DNA of 64,000 nt, taken from Acidovorax sp. (GTDB taxonomy: Bacteria > Pseudomonadota > Gammaproteobacteria > Burkholderiales > Burkholderiaceae_C). Below are positions 1 to 8,227 of the stretch, in pieces. The stretch's first letter is position 1, and every line of letters begins with the position of its first letter. The notes beneath the pieces are model-generated. The model searched no databases, was not told the origin of the DNA, and worked only from the letters and a program-made list of their open reading frames with translations. Made by a program: the position numbers and the translations under genes. The stretch covers positions 18,808-82,807 of the forward strand of contig NZ_JAJTBB010000064.1 of NCBI RefSeq assembly GCF_021287135.1, written 5' to 3'.

Positions 1-310
1 GCAGCGACCAGCCCCACGGCCCGCGCAGGGACACCAGCGCGAACGGCGTGTAGCTGCCCGCGATCAGCAGGTAGATGCTGCAGTGGTCCAGCTTTTGCAG
101 CACCGCCTTGGCGGTGCGGCGGCGCACGCTGTGGTAGGCCGTGGAGGCCGCGTACAGCGCCACCAGCATGGCGCCGTAGATGCTGAAGGACACCACCTTC
201 CAGGGATCGCCCAGGCGCGCCGCCAGCGTGACGAGCACGGCCGTGCCGGCCGCGGCCAGCAGCGCACCCACCAGGTGGCTGATGCTGTTGAAGCGTTCTC
301 CAGCGTACAT
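1..310 (-). CDS. trhA: PAQR family membrane protein TrhA / hemolysin III (5' part)
   Basis: Reading the minus strand from the ATG at 310 gives 103 codons that run off the window edge, so only the N-terminal half is seen. The product is hydrophobic with several membrane segments. It carries the family's conserved pieces: N-S-I-S-H-L-V-G near residue 8, A-Y-H-S near 58 and L-D-H-C-S-I-Y-L-L-I-A-G-S-Y-T-P-F around 73-88, whose Ser/His/Asp residues form the metal site in PAQR proteins. Family members are integral membrane proteins linked to membrane-lipid homeostasis; the haemolysin name is historical. It lies 34 bp after ubiV on the same strand and could be co-transcribed with it. Confidence 0.85.
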   Translation of the reverse strand, partial: MYAGERFNSISHLVGALLAAAGTAVLVTLAARLGDPWKVVSFSIYGAMLVALYAASTAYHSVRRRTAKAVLQKLDHCSIYLLIAGSYTPFALVSLRGPWGWSL

Positions 311-344
311 CGGTGCGGCGTGGCGGCGTGGGGCCTGCGGCGTG

Positions 345-1274
345 TCAGCGCGGCTGCGCCGCAAGTGCGCCGGCCTGCTCCAGGCCGGGGCGGCCGAACC
401 AGTAGCCGTCGCAGGGCTGGTCGGGCAGGCACGGCTGCAGGCGCTGCGCCGCGGTGGCGCCGTCGGACGGCTGCGCGCCGGGGCGGCGCAGCTCGTCGAA
501 CACGGCGATCACGTCTTCCATGTGCTGGCTCTGGGGGCTCAGCCGCAGCACATCCACGCCCAGGGCGCGCAGCGCGGCCACTTCGCCGGCCAGGCTGTAC
601 ACGCGGGCCGACTGCGTCTGCGTGCCGTTGAGCACCAGAAAGCCCTCGGCCTCGCGGGTGCGCAGCGGCAGACCGTCGGGGTGCTGCAGGCAGCTGAACT
701 GGCAGTCGTCCTTGGGCAGGTTGCGGTGGCGGGCGGTAAAGCACCGCGCCGAGTGCGCCAGCGGCATGCGGCCGTAGACGAAGACCTCCGTCTCCAGGCC
801 CTCGGGCCGCTCGGCCAGCACCGCGGCCAGCGCCTGCCGCGACATCTCCAGCGGCATCACCCAGCGGCGCGCGCCCAGGCCGGCCATCCAGCGCAGCGCG
901 TCGGCGTTGTACAGGTTCAGGTGCGGGCCGGCCACAAAGCCGCTGGGGCCACCGGGACGGCGGGTGAGGCAGTGCACCGCGCCCATGTCGTTGGCCTCCA
1001 CCGCGAACTCCGCCTGCGCGGCGATCTTGTGCAGCGCCGCCACCTCGGTGCCAGACTCGATCAGCACCTGCGTGGAGAGCACCACCTCCTTGCCCGCGTC
1101 GTGCAGCATGCCCGCCAGGGCCAGCCAGTCGGGCAGGCGCAGCTCATGCCGACGCGAGCACACGGTCTCGCCCAGGTAGACCACGTCGATGGGCGTGGCG
1201 GCCATGGCCTCGTAGAAGGCAAAGGTCGTTTCGCGGGGCCAGTAGTACAGCAGGGGGCCGAGGGAGAGTTTCAT
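345..1274 (-). CDS. ubiV: UbiV, O2-independent ubiquinone hydroxylation protein (U32 peptidase family)
   Basis: 309-residue member of the U32 peptidase-like family. With UbiU and UbiT, UbiV performs the oxygen-independent hydroxylations of the ubiquinone ring. The four cysteines that bind the [4Fe-4S] cluster are present: Cys39, Cys178, Cys191 and Cys195, with the same 13- and 4-residue spacings as the C-terminal trio in E. coli UbiV. The start [12 protein letters not shown] is the usual UbiV N-terminus. It follows ubiU on the same strand, separated by 199 bp that contain a dispersed repeat. No ubiT is visible here; it may lie beyond the window edge. The cell is therefore predicted to make ubiquinone without O2, which suits nitrate respiration (inference). 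Confidence 0.93.
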   Translation of the reverse strand: MKLSLGPLLYYWPRETTFAFYEAMAATPIDVVYLGETVCSRRHELRLPDWLALAGMLHDAGKEVVLSTQVLIESGTEVAALHKIAAQAEFAVEANDMGAVHCLTRRPGGPSGFVAGPHLNLYNADALRWMAGLGARRWVMPLEMSRQALAAVLAERPEGLETEVFVYGRMPLAHSARCFTARHRNLPKDDCQFSCLQHPDGLPLRTREAEGFLVLNGTQTQSARVYSLAGEVAALRALGVDVLRLSPQSQHMEDVIAVFDELRRPGAQPSDGATAAQRLQPCLPDQPCDGYWFGRPGLEQAGALAAQPR

Positions 1275-1337
1275 GGGGCGGTCTCCGGGGTTTCATCGTG
1301 GTATTTCGGATTCAAAGCGGCGCGCCGACCTTCGATC

Positions 1338-1461
1338 TGGCGCGATCCAGGCCAGGGGACGCCGCGCAAGGGCCGCCCCGCCGCGCTGGCGTCGTCCCCC
1401 TTCCCCTAGCGCGAAGCGCGTAGAGAGAAGGGGGAAGCCGCGCAGCGGCTCAGGGGGTTGT
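1338..1461 (-). repeat. Dispersed repeat, family B copy 1 (between ubiU and ubiV)
   Basis: A GC-rich element of about 124 bp containing nested inverted repeats: a GCCGCGCAGCGGC hairpin next to CAGGGGG, and a second stem of CCCCCTTCCCC against GAAGGGGG. Near-identical copies lie at 8121-8227 and 25796-25919. All three directly follow the stop codon of a minus-strand gene in the same orientation. Here the element begins 12 bp after the ubiU stop. Likely role: transcript 3'-end formation or RNA stabilisation (inference). Confidence 0.8.
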
Positions 1462-1473
1462 CTCCTGATCATT

Positions 1474-2526
1474 TCATTTCCATGGCCGGTGATAAGCGCC
1501 TAAGGTGTGCTGCTGCCCCTCCGCCACCTGGTCCAGCCGCGCCATCCAGTGGGTCTTGGGCGCAAAGCGGTGGGGGCTGGCCAGGCACTGGTCGATGGCC
1601 TCGCGCCAGACCTGCGTGACCTGCGCCACATACGCGGGGCTGCGCTGGCGGCCTTCGATCTTGATGGCGCGCACGCCCATCTTCAGCAGCTGGGGCAGCA
1701 GCTCCAGGGTGTTGAGGCTGGTGGGCTCCTCGATGGCGTAGTAGCTCTCGTCCTCGCCCACGTCGAAGCGGCCCTTGCACAGCGTGGGGTAGCCCGCGTT
1801 CTCGCCCGCGGCGTAGCGGTCGATGAGGATGCCGTTCAGGCGCGACTCCAGGCCGCGCGGCGTCTCCTGCCAGCGCACGGCCTTGGCGGGCGAGCACACG
1901 CCGTGGGTGTTGGGCGATTCGCCCGTGGCGTACGAGGACAGCGCGCAGCGCCCCTCCACCATCACGCACAGGCTGCCGAAGCCGAACACCTCAATCTCCA
2001 CCGGCGTGCGGTCAATCACCTGGCGCACCTGCTCCAGCGACAGCACGCGCGGCAGCACGGCGCGCGCGATGCCGAACTGCTCGCGGTAGAAGTTGATGGC
2101 CTCGTAGTTGGTGGCCGAGCCCTGCACGGACAGGTGCAGCCGCAGTGCGGGATGGCGCTGCACCGCGTGCTGCATCAGGCCCGGGTCGGCCAGGATGACG
2201 GCGTCCACGCCCAGGTCCACCGCCTTGTCCAGCGCGCTGCGCCAGGGGCCGGGGTTGCCTGCCTGCGGGTAGGTGTTGAGCGCCATGAACACCTTGCAGC
2301 CCCGCTGGTGCGCGTAGGCAATGCCGCTCGCAATGGCGGCTTCGTCAAAGTTCAGGCCCGCAAAATTGCGGGCGTTGGTGGCGTCGCGCAGGCCCAGGTA
2401 GACACAGCTGGCGCCGTGGTCCACGGCGGCCTTGAGGGCGGGCAGGCTGCCGGCGGGGCAGACCAGTTCCAGGGCGGGCAGGGCAGCGTTGGGCTGCGCT
2501 GCGGCAGGGGTGGGGGAGTGCATCAC
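1474..2526 (-). CDS. ubiU: UbiU, O2-independent ubiquinone hydroxylation protein (U32 peptidase family)
   Basis: 350-residue U32-family protein that partners UbiV in O2-independent ubiquinone hydroxylation. The [4Fe-4S] ligands are visible as Cys187, Cys194, Cys211 and Cys250. Their spacings of 7, 17 and 39 residues equal those of E. coli UbiU (Cys169/176/193/232). The C-terminal half keeps the K-I-E-G-R-Q-R-S-P-A-Y-V motif. The first 18 residues are a Pro/Ala-rich extension ahead of L-E-L-V-C-P-A-G-S; the adjacent Met2 is an equally possible start. It is the first gene of a minus-strand ubiU-ubiV-trhA series and is divergent from the MFS gene at 2755. Confidence 0.94.
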   Translation of the reverse strand: MMHSPTPAAAQPNAALPALELVCPAGSLPALKAAVDHGASCVYLGLRDATNARNFAGLNFDEAAIASGIAYAHQRGCKVFMALNTYPQAGNPGPWRSALDKAVDLGVDAVILADPGLMQHAVQRHPALRLHLSVQGSATNYEAINFYREQFGIARAVLPRVLSLEQVRQVIDRTPVEIEVFGFGSLCVMVEGRCALSSYATGESPNTHGVCSPAKAVRWQETPRGLESRLNGILIDRYAAGENAGYPTLCKGRFDVGEDESYYAIEEPTSLNTLELLPQLLKMGVRAIKIEGRQRSPAYVAQVTQVWREAIDQCLASPHRFAPKTHWMARLDQVAEGQQHTLGAYHRPWK

Positions 2527-2754
2527 AAACAGGTTCCAGCGCCGGCACCCACGGCGGGTGCCGCGACGCAGGGCGCCACCTTAGCCACGCGGCCCCGCCG
2601 TTCCGCTGATCTTCATCAACCGCGCTGCATAATTCCAGAGCAAACAAGTCGGGTTTTGACCTGGCCCGGCCGCGCAATACTGGCGGCGGCGCGGGCCTGC
2701 ACCGTTCTCCCCTTTCTTTTGTTCTCTTTCTTCTTTCGGATTGGCGCACCTGCT

Positions 2755-3939
2755 GTGAACAAGAACCTGTGGTTGCTGTCCCTGTGCCAGGGCCTCTTTC
2801 TGACCAACAACGTGGTCTTCATCGCCATCAACGGCCTGGTGGGCCTGCAGCTGGCGCCCTTTGGCTGGATGGCCACGCTGCCGGTGATGGGCTATGTGGT
2901 GGGCGGTGCGCTGGCCACGCCCCTGGTGGCGCGCACGCAGACGCTGTGGGGGCGCAAGGTGTCGTTCCAGATCGGGCTGGCCGTCGCTGTGGTTTCGGCC
3001 GCGCTGTGCGCCTGGGCCGCGTTCAGCGCCAATTTCTGGCTGCTGTGCACCGCCACCGTGGTGGCGGGCTACTACAGCGCCAACGGCGGGCTGTACCGTT
3101 TTGCGGCGGCCGAGCTGTCCACCGCCGAATACCGCGAAAAGGCGGTGTCGCTGGTGATGGCCGGCGGTCTGCTGGGCGCGGTGGCCGGCCCCAACCTGGC
3201 CAATGCGACGCGCACGCTGTTCCCCGTGCCGTTTGCGGGCGCCTATATCGCATTGATGGGCGTGGCGCTGGTGGCCATGGCGTGCATGGCCGCGATCCGC
3301 TTCGAGGCGCAGCCGGTGGTGCTCAACGCCGCGGGGCAGAAGGCCACGGGCCGGCCGCTGTCCGAACTGCTGCGCCAGCCAGTGCTGGCCGTGGCCATCC
3401 TCGGAGCCGCGCTGGGCTACGGCGTGATGAACCTGCTGATGGCCGCCACGCCGCTGGCCATGCAGGTGTGCGGGTTCGACTTCAGCGCGTCGGCGCTGGT
3501 GCTGGAGTGGCATGTGATTGGCATGTTCGCGCCGGGCTTTGTCACGGGCCACCTCATCAAGCGCTTTGGCGTGCTGCCGGTGATGGGCGTGGGCGTGCTG
3601 CTCAACCTGGCCTGCGTGGCCGTGGCGCTGATGGGCGTGGAGCTGCACCATTTCGGCATTGCGCTGTTTCTGCTGGGCGTGGGGTGGAACTTCCTGTTCA
3701 CCGGCTCCACCACGCTCGCGCTGACGGCCTACCGGCCGGAGGAAAAGGACCGCGCCCAGGCGGCCATCAATTTCTGCGTGTACGCCACCCTGGCGCTCAG
3801 CGCGTTCTCCTCGGGCGTGCTGGTCACCACCCAGGGCTGGACGCTGCTGAATGCGGGCTCGCTGGTGCCTATCGTGGCGACGGGGCTGGCGCTGGCCTGG
3901 CTGGGCGCGCAGCGCAAGCGGGTGTCAAACGCCATCTGA
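2755..3939 (+). CDS. MFS transporter, substrate unknown
   Basis: 394-residue major facilitator superfamily protein with about 12 hydrophobic segments. A GTG start at 2755 (V-N-K-N-L-W-L-L-S-L-C-Q-G-L-F) is chosen because the reading frame only becomes a transporter there; upstream codons in the same frame are antisense to ubiU. No clear Shine-Dalgarno sequence is present. A typical loop 2-3 signature is weak (V-A-R-T-Q-T-L-W-G-R-K). The gene end overlaps the convergent LysR gene by 15 bp. No substrate can be assigned. The adjacent LysR gene may regulate something else. Confidence 0.85.
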   Translation: MNKNLWLLSLCQGLFLTNNVVFIAINGLVGLQLAPFGWMATLPVMGYVVGGALATPLVARTQTLWGRKVSFQIGLAVAVVSAALCAWAAFSANFWLLCTATVVAGYYSANGGLYRFAAAELSTAEYREKAVSLVMAGGLLGAVAGPNLANATRTLFPVPFAGAYIALMGVALVAMACMAAIRFEAQPVVLNAAGQKATGRPLSELLRQPVLAVAILGAALGYGVMNLLMAATPLAMQVCGFDFSASALVLEWHVIGMFAPGFVTGHLIKRFGVLPVMGVGVLLNLACVAVALMGVELHHFGIALFLLGVGWNFLFTGSTTLALTAYRPEEKDRAQAAINFCVYATLALSAFSSGVLVTTQGWTLLNAGSLVPIVATGLALAWLGAQRKRVSNAI

Positions 3940-4830
3940 CGCAGCCGCCGCGGTGGCGGAAAGCCACTGTGCAAAGGCCGCCACCGCCGGGTCTTGCGCG
4001 CGCCCCGGCGCCACAAACAGGCTGTAGCCCCGTGCCCCGCTGTCGTGGTGCGGGTGGGCCAGCACCAGCTCGCCCGACTGCAGTTCGCGCTCCACAAAGT
4101 ACCGCGGCACCAGGCCTAGCCCCAAGTCGGCGCGCACCGCCTCCACCAGCATCGAGAACAGGTCAAAACGGTGGCCGCCCAGGGTGTGGCCCGGCGTGCG
4201 CGTGATGCCCGCACGGCCCAGCCAGTCGTCCCACGCGCCCAGGCGCGAGCTGAGCTGCAGCAGCGGCACGGCGCGGAAGTCGCCCCGCTCCATCGCGCGC
4301 CGGTGGCGCGACTGCGGCGCGCACACCGCCACGCAGACCTCGGGCATCAGGGGCGCGGGCACCACCCCGGGCCAGGTCGCGTCGTCGTACTGCACCGCCA
4401 CGTCGAACGGAATCTCGGCCATGTAGATCTGCGTGGGGTACACCTGCAGGTGCAGGCTGCAGCCCTTGTGCGCGGCCAGAAAGCCGGCCAGCCGCGGCAG
4501 CAGCCAGCGTTCGGCAAACACGGGCACGCAGCCCACCAGCAGGCGCGTGCCGTCGGGCCGCTGGGCCATGGCCTCCAGCGTGTGGTTCTGCAGGCGCAGA
4601 AGGTCGCCCGCGATCTGCGCGTGGTAGCGGCGGCCCACGTCGGTGAGGGTGGAGCCGCGGGCGCCGCGCTGCACCAGCTGCAGACCCAGCTGGCTCTCCA
4701 GCAGGCGCAGCTGCTGGCTCACGGCGCTGTGCGTGAGGCAGAGTTCTTCGGCCGCCTTGCCCACGCCGTGGTGGCGGGCCACGGCGTCGAAGACCAGAAG
4801 GGCGCGGGTGCTGGGGATGTGTTTGCGCAT
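3925..4830 (-). CDS. LysR family transcriptional regulator (GcvA-like)
   Basis: 301 residues from the ATG at 4830 (M-R-K-H-I-P-S-T-R-A-L-L-V-F-D-A-V). An in-frame upstream extension of 23 codons lacks family similarity and was dropped. The N-terminal winged helix (about residues 5-65) contains G-K-A-A-E-E-L-C-L-T-H-S-A-V-S-Q-Q-L-R-L-L-E, which is the LysR recognition region. The remainder is a periplasmic-binding-like effector domain, and its pattern resembles the GcvA/AmpR subgroup. It faces the M20 peptidase gene at 4990 divergently, so that gene is a plausible target. Its 3' end overlaps the MFS gene end by 15 bp. Confidence 0.9.
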   Translation of the reverse strand: MRKHIPSTRALLVFDAVARHHGVGKAAEELCLTHSAVSQQLRLLESQLGLQLVQRGARGSTLTDVGRRYHAQIAGDLLRLQNHTLEAMAQRPDGTRLLVGCVPVFAERWLLPRLAGFLAAHKGCSLHLQVYPTQIYMAEIPFDVAVQYDDATWPGVVPAPLMPEVCVAVCAPQSRHRRAMERGDFRAVPLLQLSSRLGAWDDWLGRAGITRTPGHTLGGHRFDLFSMLVEAVRADLGLGLVPRYFVERELQSGELVLAHPHHDSGARGYSLFVAPGRAQDPAVAAFAQWLSATAAAASDGV

Positions 4831-4989
4831 GTAAGAAAAACTGCCGGCTGGGCAGATTAAAGCAGAGCCCCCGGGTGGGGTTCGGTCCAACAATTGCATG
4901 GCACTCCGGTCCGTCCGGCGCGCCTGCTGCAGCGCTGGACGGGCCGATCACCCCTCTTCTTCATTCTGTTTTCGTTTCGCTGGATCCCC

Positions 4990-6354
4990 ATGAAGCTCCC
5001 TCTGCGTACCTTCCGTGCCACGGCCCTCGCGGGTGCCGCGGCGCTTGCCATCGCCGCCCTGCTGCCGGTGGCAGCCCATGCCCAGTTCGGCGCTGTCGCG
5101 CCCACGCCTACCACGCTGCGTCCCGCGGTGGACAAAGCCTACACCCAGCTCATGGCCGCGCCCCAGGTCCGCCAGTTGCTGGACGCAGTGAAGGCCGACC
5201 ACGACCGCGCGACCGAAGACCTGCGCATGCTCACCGAGATCGAGGCGCCCCCGTTCAAGGAGCAAAAGCGCGCCGAGGCCTTCCTCGCACGCATGAAGGC
5301 CCTGGGCCTGGCCAGCGCTGCCATCGACGCCGAAGGCAACGTGGTGGGCATCCGCAAGGGCACGGGCCGCGGACCCAAGCTGGTGGTGTCCGCGCACCTG
5401 GACACCGTGTTCCCCGCCGGCACCGACGTGAAGGTCAAGGAGCGCGATGGCAAGCTTTACGCGCCCGGCATCTCCGACAACGCGCGCGGCCTGGCCGTGC
5501 TGCTGTCGTGGCTCAAGGTGCTGAACGACCAGAAGATCGCCACCGTGGGCGACCTGGTGTTCGTGGGCAATGTGGGCGAGGAAGAGCTGGGCAACCTGCG
5601 CGGCATGAAGCACCTCTTCCAGGAGCACCGCGACATCGACGGCATGGTGGCGCTGGAGCCCGCGCCCGACGGCACCGTGCTGATGCTGGGCACGGGCAGC
5701 CACCGCCACGAGGTCACCTTCAAGGGGCCGGGCGGCCACAGCTACGCCGCGTTCGGCCAGGTGCCCAGCGCCATCCACGGCATGGGCCGCGCCATTGCCA
5801 AGATCGCCGAGATCCGCACGCCCGCCACGCCCAAGACGACCTTCACCGTGGGCACGGTGGGCGGCGGCACGTCGGTGAACACCATTGCGCCCGACGCGCG
5901 CATGGCGGTGGACATCCGCTCCGACGCCATGGACCCGCTGCTGGCCACCGAAAAGCAGGTGCTGGCCGCCGTGGACAGCGCCGTGGCCGAAGAAAACGCG
6001 CGCTGGGGCGTGAACACCTTGAGCGCGTCCACCAAGCTCATCGGCGACCGCCCCGGCGGCCGCACGGCGGCGGACTCGGTGATCGTGGAGGCCGCCGTGG
6101 GCGCCAACACCGCCTTTGGCCGCAAGACGGTGCTGGGCGGCGCCAGTACCGATGCCAACGTGCCCATGTCGCTGGGCATCCCGGCCATCGTGATCGGCGG
6201 CGGCGGCAAGACGGGCGGCTTCCACGCGCTGTCCGAATGGATCGACCTGACGGACGCCTGGAAGGGCGCGCAGACCTCGCTGGTCACGGTGCTGGGCCTG
6301 GTGGGCGTGCAGGGCGTGAGCGAGCCGCTGCTGGATAAGCGGACAGCGAAGTAG
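4990..6354 (+). CDS. Exported M20 family metallopeptidase
   Basis: 454 residues. Residues 1-31 form a signal peptide: Lys/Arg start, Ala/Leu-rich core, likely cleavage after A-H-A. The mature protein has the M20 di-zinc layout: S-A-H-L-D-T (first His and Asp), G-I-S-D-N-A-R-G (bridging Asp), G-N-V-G-E-E-E-L-G (general base and Zn Glu), and a dimerisation domain containing G-P-G-G-H-S-Y-A. M20 enzymes cleave dipeptides, tripeptides or N-acyl amino acids; the exact substrate is unknown. The export signal places it in the periplasm, perhaps for peptide scavenging. It is divergent from the LysR gene, with 159 bp between the two starts. Confidence 0.9.
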   Translation: MKLPLRTFRATALAGAAALAIAALLPVAAHAQFGAVAPTPTTLRPAVDKAYTQLMAAPQVRQLLDAVKADHDRATEDLRMLTEIEAPPFKEQKRAEAFLARMKALGLASAAIDAEGNVVGIRKGTGRGPKLVVSAHLDTVFPAGTDVKVKERDGKLYAPGISDNARGLAVLLSWLKVLNDQKIATVGDLVFVGNVGEEELGNLRGMKHLFQEHRDIDGMVALEPAPDGTVLMLGTGSHRHEVTFKGPGGHSYAAFGQVPSAIHGMGRAIAKIAEIRTPATPKTTFTVGTVGGGTSVNTIAPDARMAVDIRSDAMDPLLATEKQVLAAVDSAVAEENARWGVNTLSASTKLIGDRPGGRTAADSVIVEAAVGANTAFGRKTVLGGASTDANVPMSLGIPAIVIGGGGKTGGFHALSEWIDLTDAWKGAQTSLVTVLGLVGVQGVSEPLLDKRTAK

Positions 6355-6629
6355 CCCGCCTGGGCGGCATGGGCCTGGGCCGCTCCGGCAGGGGCGGCAG
6401 GGGTGGGTTGCGGCACAAGCGGCGGCCCCCGCCGGTTCGGGCTGCGCCTGGCGAAGCCAGGGCGTGACAACGGCAGGAGCGGCGGGCAAGGCACCGCGGA
6501 ATTCACGTTTGTTGACACCGGATGCCGGCCCGGCTGCGTACCATCGCCATGGGGGTGCCTGCGGGCCAACCTCCGCTGCGCTTCCTTCCTCTTTCCTTTC
6601 CTTTTTTGCTTCTTGTGCAGGAGATCGCC

Positions 6630-7121
6630 ATGGGCTTGCTCGATTCCGTCCTGGGTGCTGTCATCAACAATGCGTCGCAGGGCGCGGGCGCCGGCACGCC
6701 GGCCGCCGGCCAAGGCGGGGGCAGCGGGCTGGGCGGCCTGCTGAACCTGGCGGCGCAGAACCCGCAGCTGGTGCAGGTGGTGATGTCCCTGCTCAGCAAC
6801 GACGGCCCGGTGGGCGGGCTGTCGGGCCTGATGGCCAAGTTCCAGCAGGCCGGGCTGGGCCATGTGATGGCCTCGTGGCTGGGCTCCGGCCCCAACCAGG
6901 CCATCTCGGGCGACCAGCTCTCGCAGGTGCTGGGCAGCGGCCCCTTGTCGCAGATTGCCGCCCAGTTGGGCGTGGGCCAGGGGGCGGCGGCGGGCCAGCT
7001 GGCGCAGGTGCTGCCCGGCCTGGTGGACCACCTCAGCCCGCAGGGCCAGGCCCCCGAGGGTGGATTCGGCAACGCCGGCGATCTCTTGGGAATGCTGGGC
7101 GGTTTGCTTCAAAAAGCATAG
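6630..7121 (+). CDS. yidB: YidB family protein (DUF937)
   Basis: 163 residues. A good ribosome site (AGGAG) lies just before the ATG at 6630, which favours this start over a longer in-frame reading. The start M-G-L-L-D-S-V-L-G-A-V, the Gly/Ala/Gln-rich body and the repeated G-P-L-S-Q-I-A-A-Q-L-G-V-type helices match the DUF937/YidB family. Its function is not established; family members are small soluble proteins. It ends at a stem-loop followed by a T-run and is convergent with the lipase gene. The 275 bp upstream hold no further gene that I can support. Confidence 0.85.
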   Translation: MGLLDSVLGAVINNASQGAGAGTPAAGQGGGSGLGGLLNLAAQNPQLVQVVMSLLSNDGPVGGLSGLMAKFQQAGLGHVMASWLGSGPNQAISGDQLSQVLGSGPLSQIAAQLGVGQGAAAGQLAQVLPGLVDHLSPQGQAPEGGFGNAGDLLGMLGGLLQKA

Positions 7122-7161
7122 CTGCTAGCGCTTTCTGGGCAAGCGCTAGAACCGTTTTTTA
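7110..7161. terminator. Repeat family A copy acting as terminator (yidB/lipase)
   Basis: An 8-bp perfect stem TAGCGCTT (7126-7133) / AAGCGCTA (7141-7148) with a 7-nt loop lies between convergent genes. A T-run at 7155-7160 follows on the plus strand. The stem belongs to a dispersed repeat seen again near 11.2, 21.9, 31.7, 45.7 and 55.7 kb. The repeat begins inside the yidB stop region and ends at the lipase stop codon. Confidence 0.75.
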
Positions 7162-8061
7162 TTCAAATACCGCTGCGGGCCGGGTTCGCGCCGGCAGGGG
7201 GCAGCGGTGCTGCAGCCATTGCCGCAGCAGGTCGAACACCGGGGCGGCCAGCTCCGGGCTTTCGTTGAACAGCTCGTGGTAGAGCGGGCCAAAGCAATGC
7301 GACTGCACCACGCCCGCCGGGGCGGCTGCCGCAAAGGCGCGGCTGCCGGCGGGGTTGACCAGCTTGTCGCTGCCGGCCCACATCAGCAGCGTGGGCACGC
7401 TCCAGTGCGCGGCGCGCGCCACCGTGGCCGGGCCGCCCTCGGCGATGAAGCGCGCCAGGCGGGCGCTGATGCGGTCGTGGCACAGCGGGTCGGCCAGGTA
7501 GGCGGCGGGCACCGCAGGGTCGTGCGAGAGGTACTGCGCGTCGAGCCCATTGCCCACGCGCAGATCGGGCGCGATGCGCGGCAGCGTGGCCAGCAGCAGT
7601 TTTTGCACCGCGTTCAGGCCCGGGTCCAGCGCGGGGGACGACAGCACCAGCGCGTCCACGGGCCGCAGGTTCATGGCCACGAAGCGCGCCGCCACCAGGC
7701 CGCCCATGCTGTGGCCCAGCAGCACCAGCGGCCGCCCTGCAGGCATGCGCGCGCGCAGCGCATCCACCATGTCCGCCAGGTCGTCCAGCAGGCGCAGGTC
7801 GCGGGTGAGCCCGCCGCGCGGACCGGCCGATTCGCCGTGGCCGTACTGGTCATAGCCGCGCACGCAGAAGCCCCAGTCGTTCAGCCGGCGGGCCACGGCG
7901 TCATAGCGGCCGACATGCTCGCCCAGCCCGTGGACCAGCAGCACCGTGCCGCGCTGCGCATCGCTCTCGGGGAGCGGCCAGTCCTGGATCGCCAGGTTTT
8001 CGCCGTCGCTGGCCGTGAAGGTGGTCAGCGTCGAAGGCGCGAGTTCGTCGTCGAGGGTCAT
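7159..8061 (-). CDS. Alpha/beta hydrolase, monoacylglycerol lipase type
   Basis: 300 residues. The nucleophile elbow G-H-S-M-G-G puts the catalytic Ser at 118. The oxyanion-side motif V-H-G-L-G-E-H is at 43-49, and G-Y-D-Q-Y-G-H-G-E-S at 69-78 is typical of monoacylglycerol lipases. An Asp in A-G-S-D-K-L-V and a His in Y-H-E-L-F-N-E complete the triad. Predicted to hydrolyse monoglycerides or similar lipid esters in the cytoplasm. The stop codon adjoins the repeat hairpin at 7110-7161. A family B repeat lies upstream between this gene and the dipeptidase. Confidence 0.92.
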   Translation of the reverse strand: MTLDDELAPSTLTTFTASDGENLAIQDWPLPESDAQRGTVLLVHGLGEHVGRYDAVARRLNDWGFCVRGYDQYGHGESAGPRGGLTRDLRLLDDLADMVDALRARMPAGRPLVLLGHSMGGLVAARFVAMNLRPVDALVLSSPALDPGLNAVQKLLLATLPRIAPDLRVGNGLDAQYLSHDPAVPAAYLADPLCHDRISARLARFIAEGGPATVARAAHWSVPTLLMWAGSDKLVNPAGSRAFAAAAPAGVVQSHCFGPLYHELFNESPELAAPVFDLLRQWLQHRCPLPARTRPAAVFE

Positions 8062-8120
8062 GGTGAAAGGCCGGGCACGGACAAGGAAGCAGAACGCGGA
8101 TCAGGCGGAGCGCAATACGG

Positions 8121-8227
8121 GGAATGCCGGGCAAGGGCCGCCCCGCAGCGAGGGCACCGTCCCCCTTCCCGAAGTCGCGCAGCGATTTCGAGAGAAGGGG
8201 GAAGGCGCGCAGCGCCTCAGGGGGTTG
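8121..8227 (-). repeat. Dispersed repeat, family B copy 2
   Basis: Shares the GGGCAAGGGCCGCCCCG, CCGTCCCCCTTCCC, GAGAGAAGGGGGAA and GCGCAGCG(C/G)CTCAGGGGGTT blocks with the copies at 1338-1461 and 25796-25919. Its last bases overlap the 3' end of the dipeptidase gene: the TCA at 8217-8219 inside the repeat is that gene's TGA stop, so the final Thr-Thr-Pro codons are repeat sequence. Confidence 0.8.
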
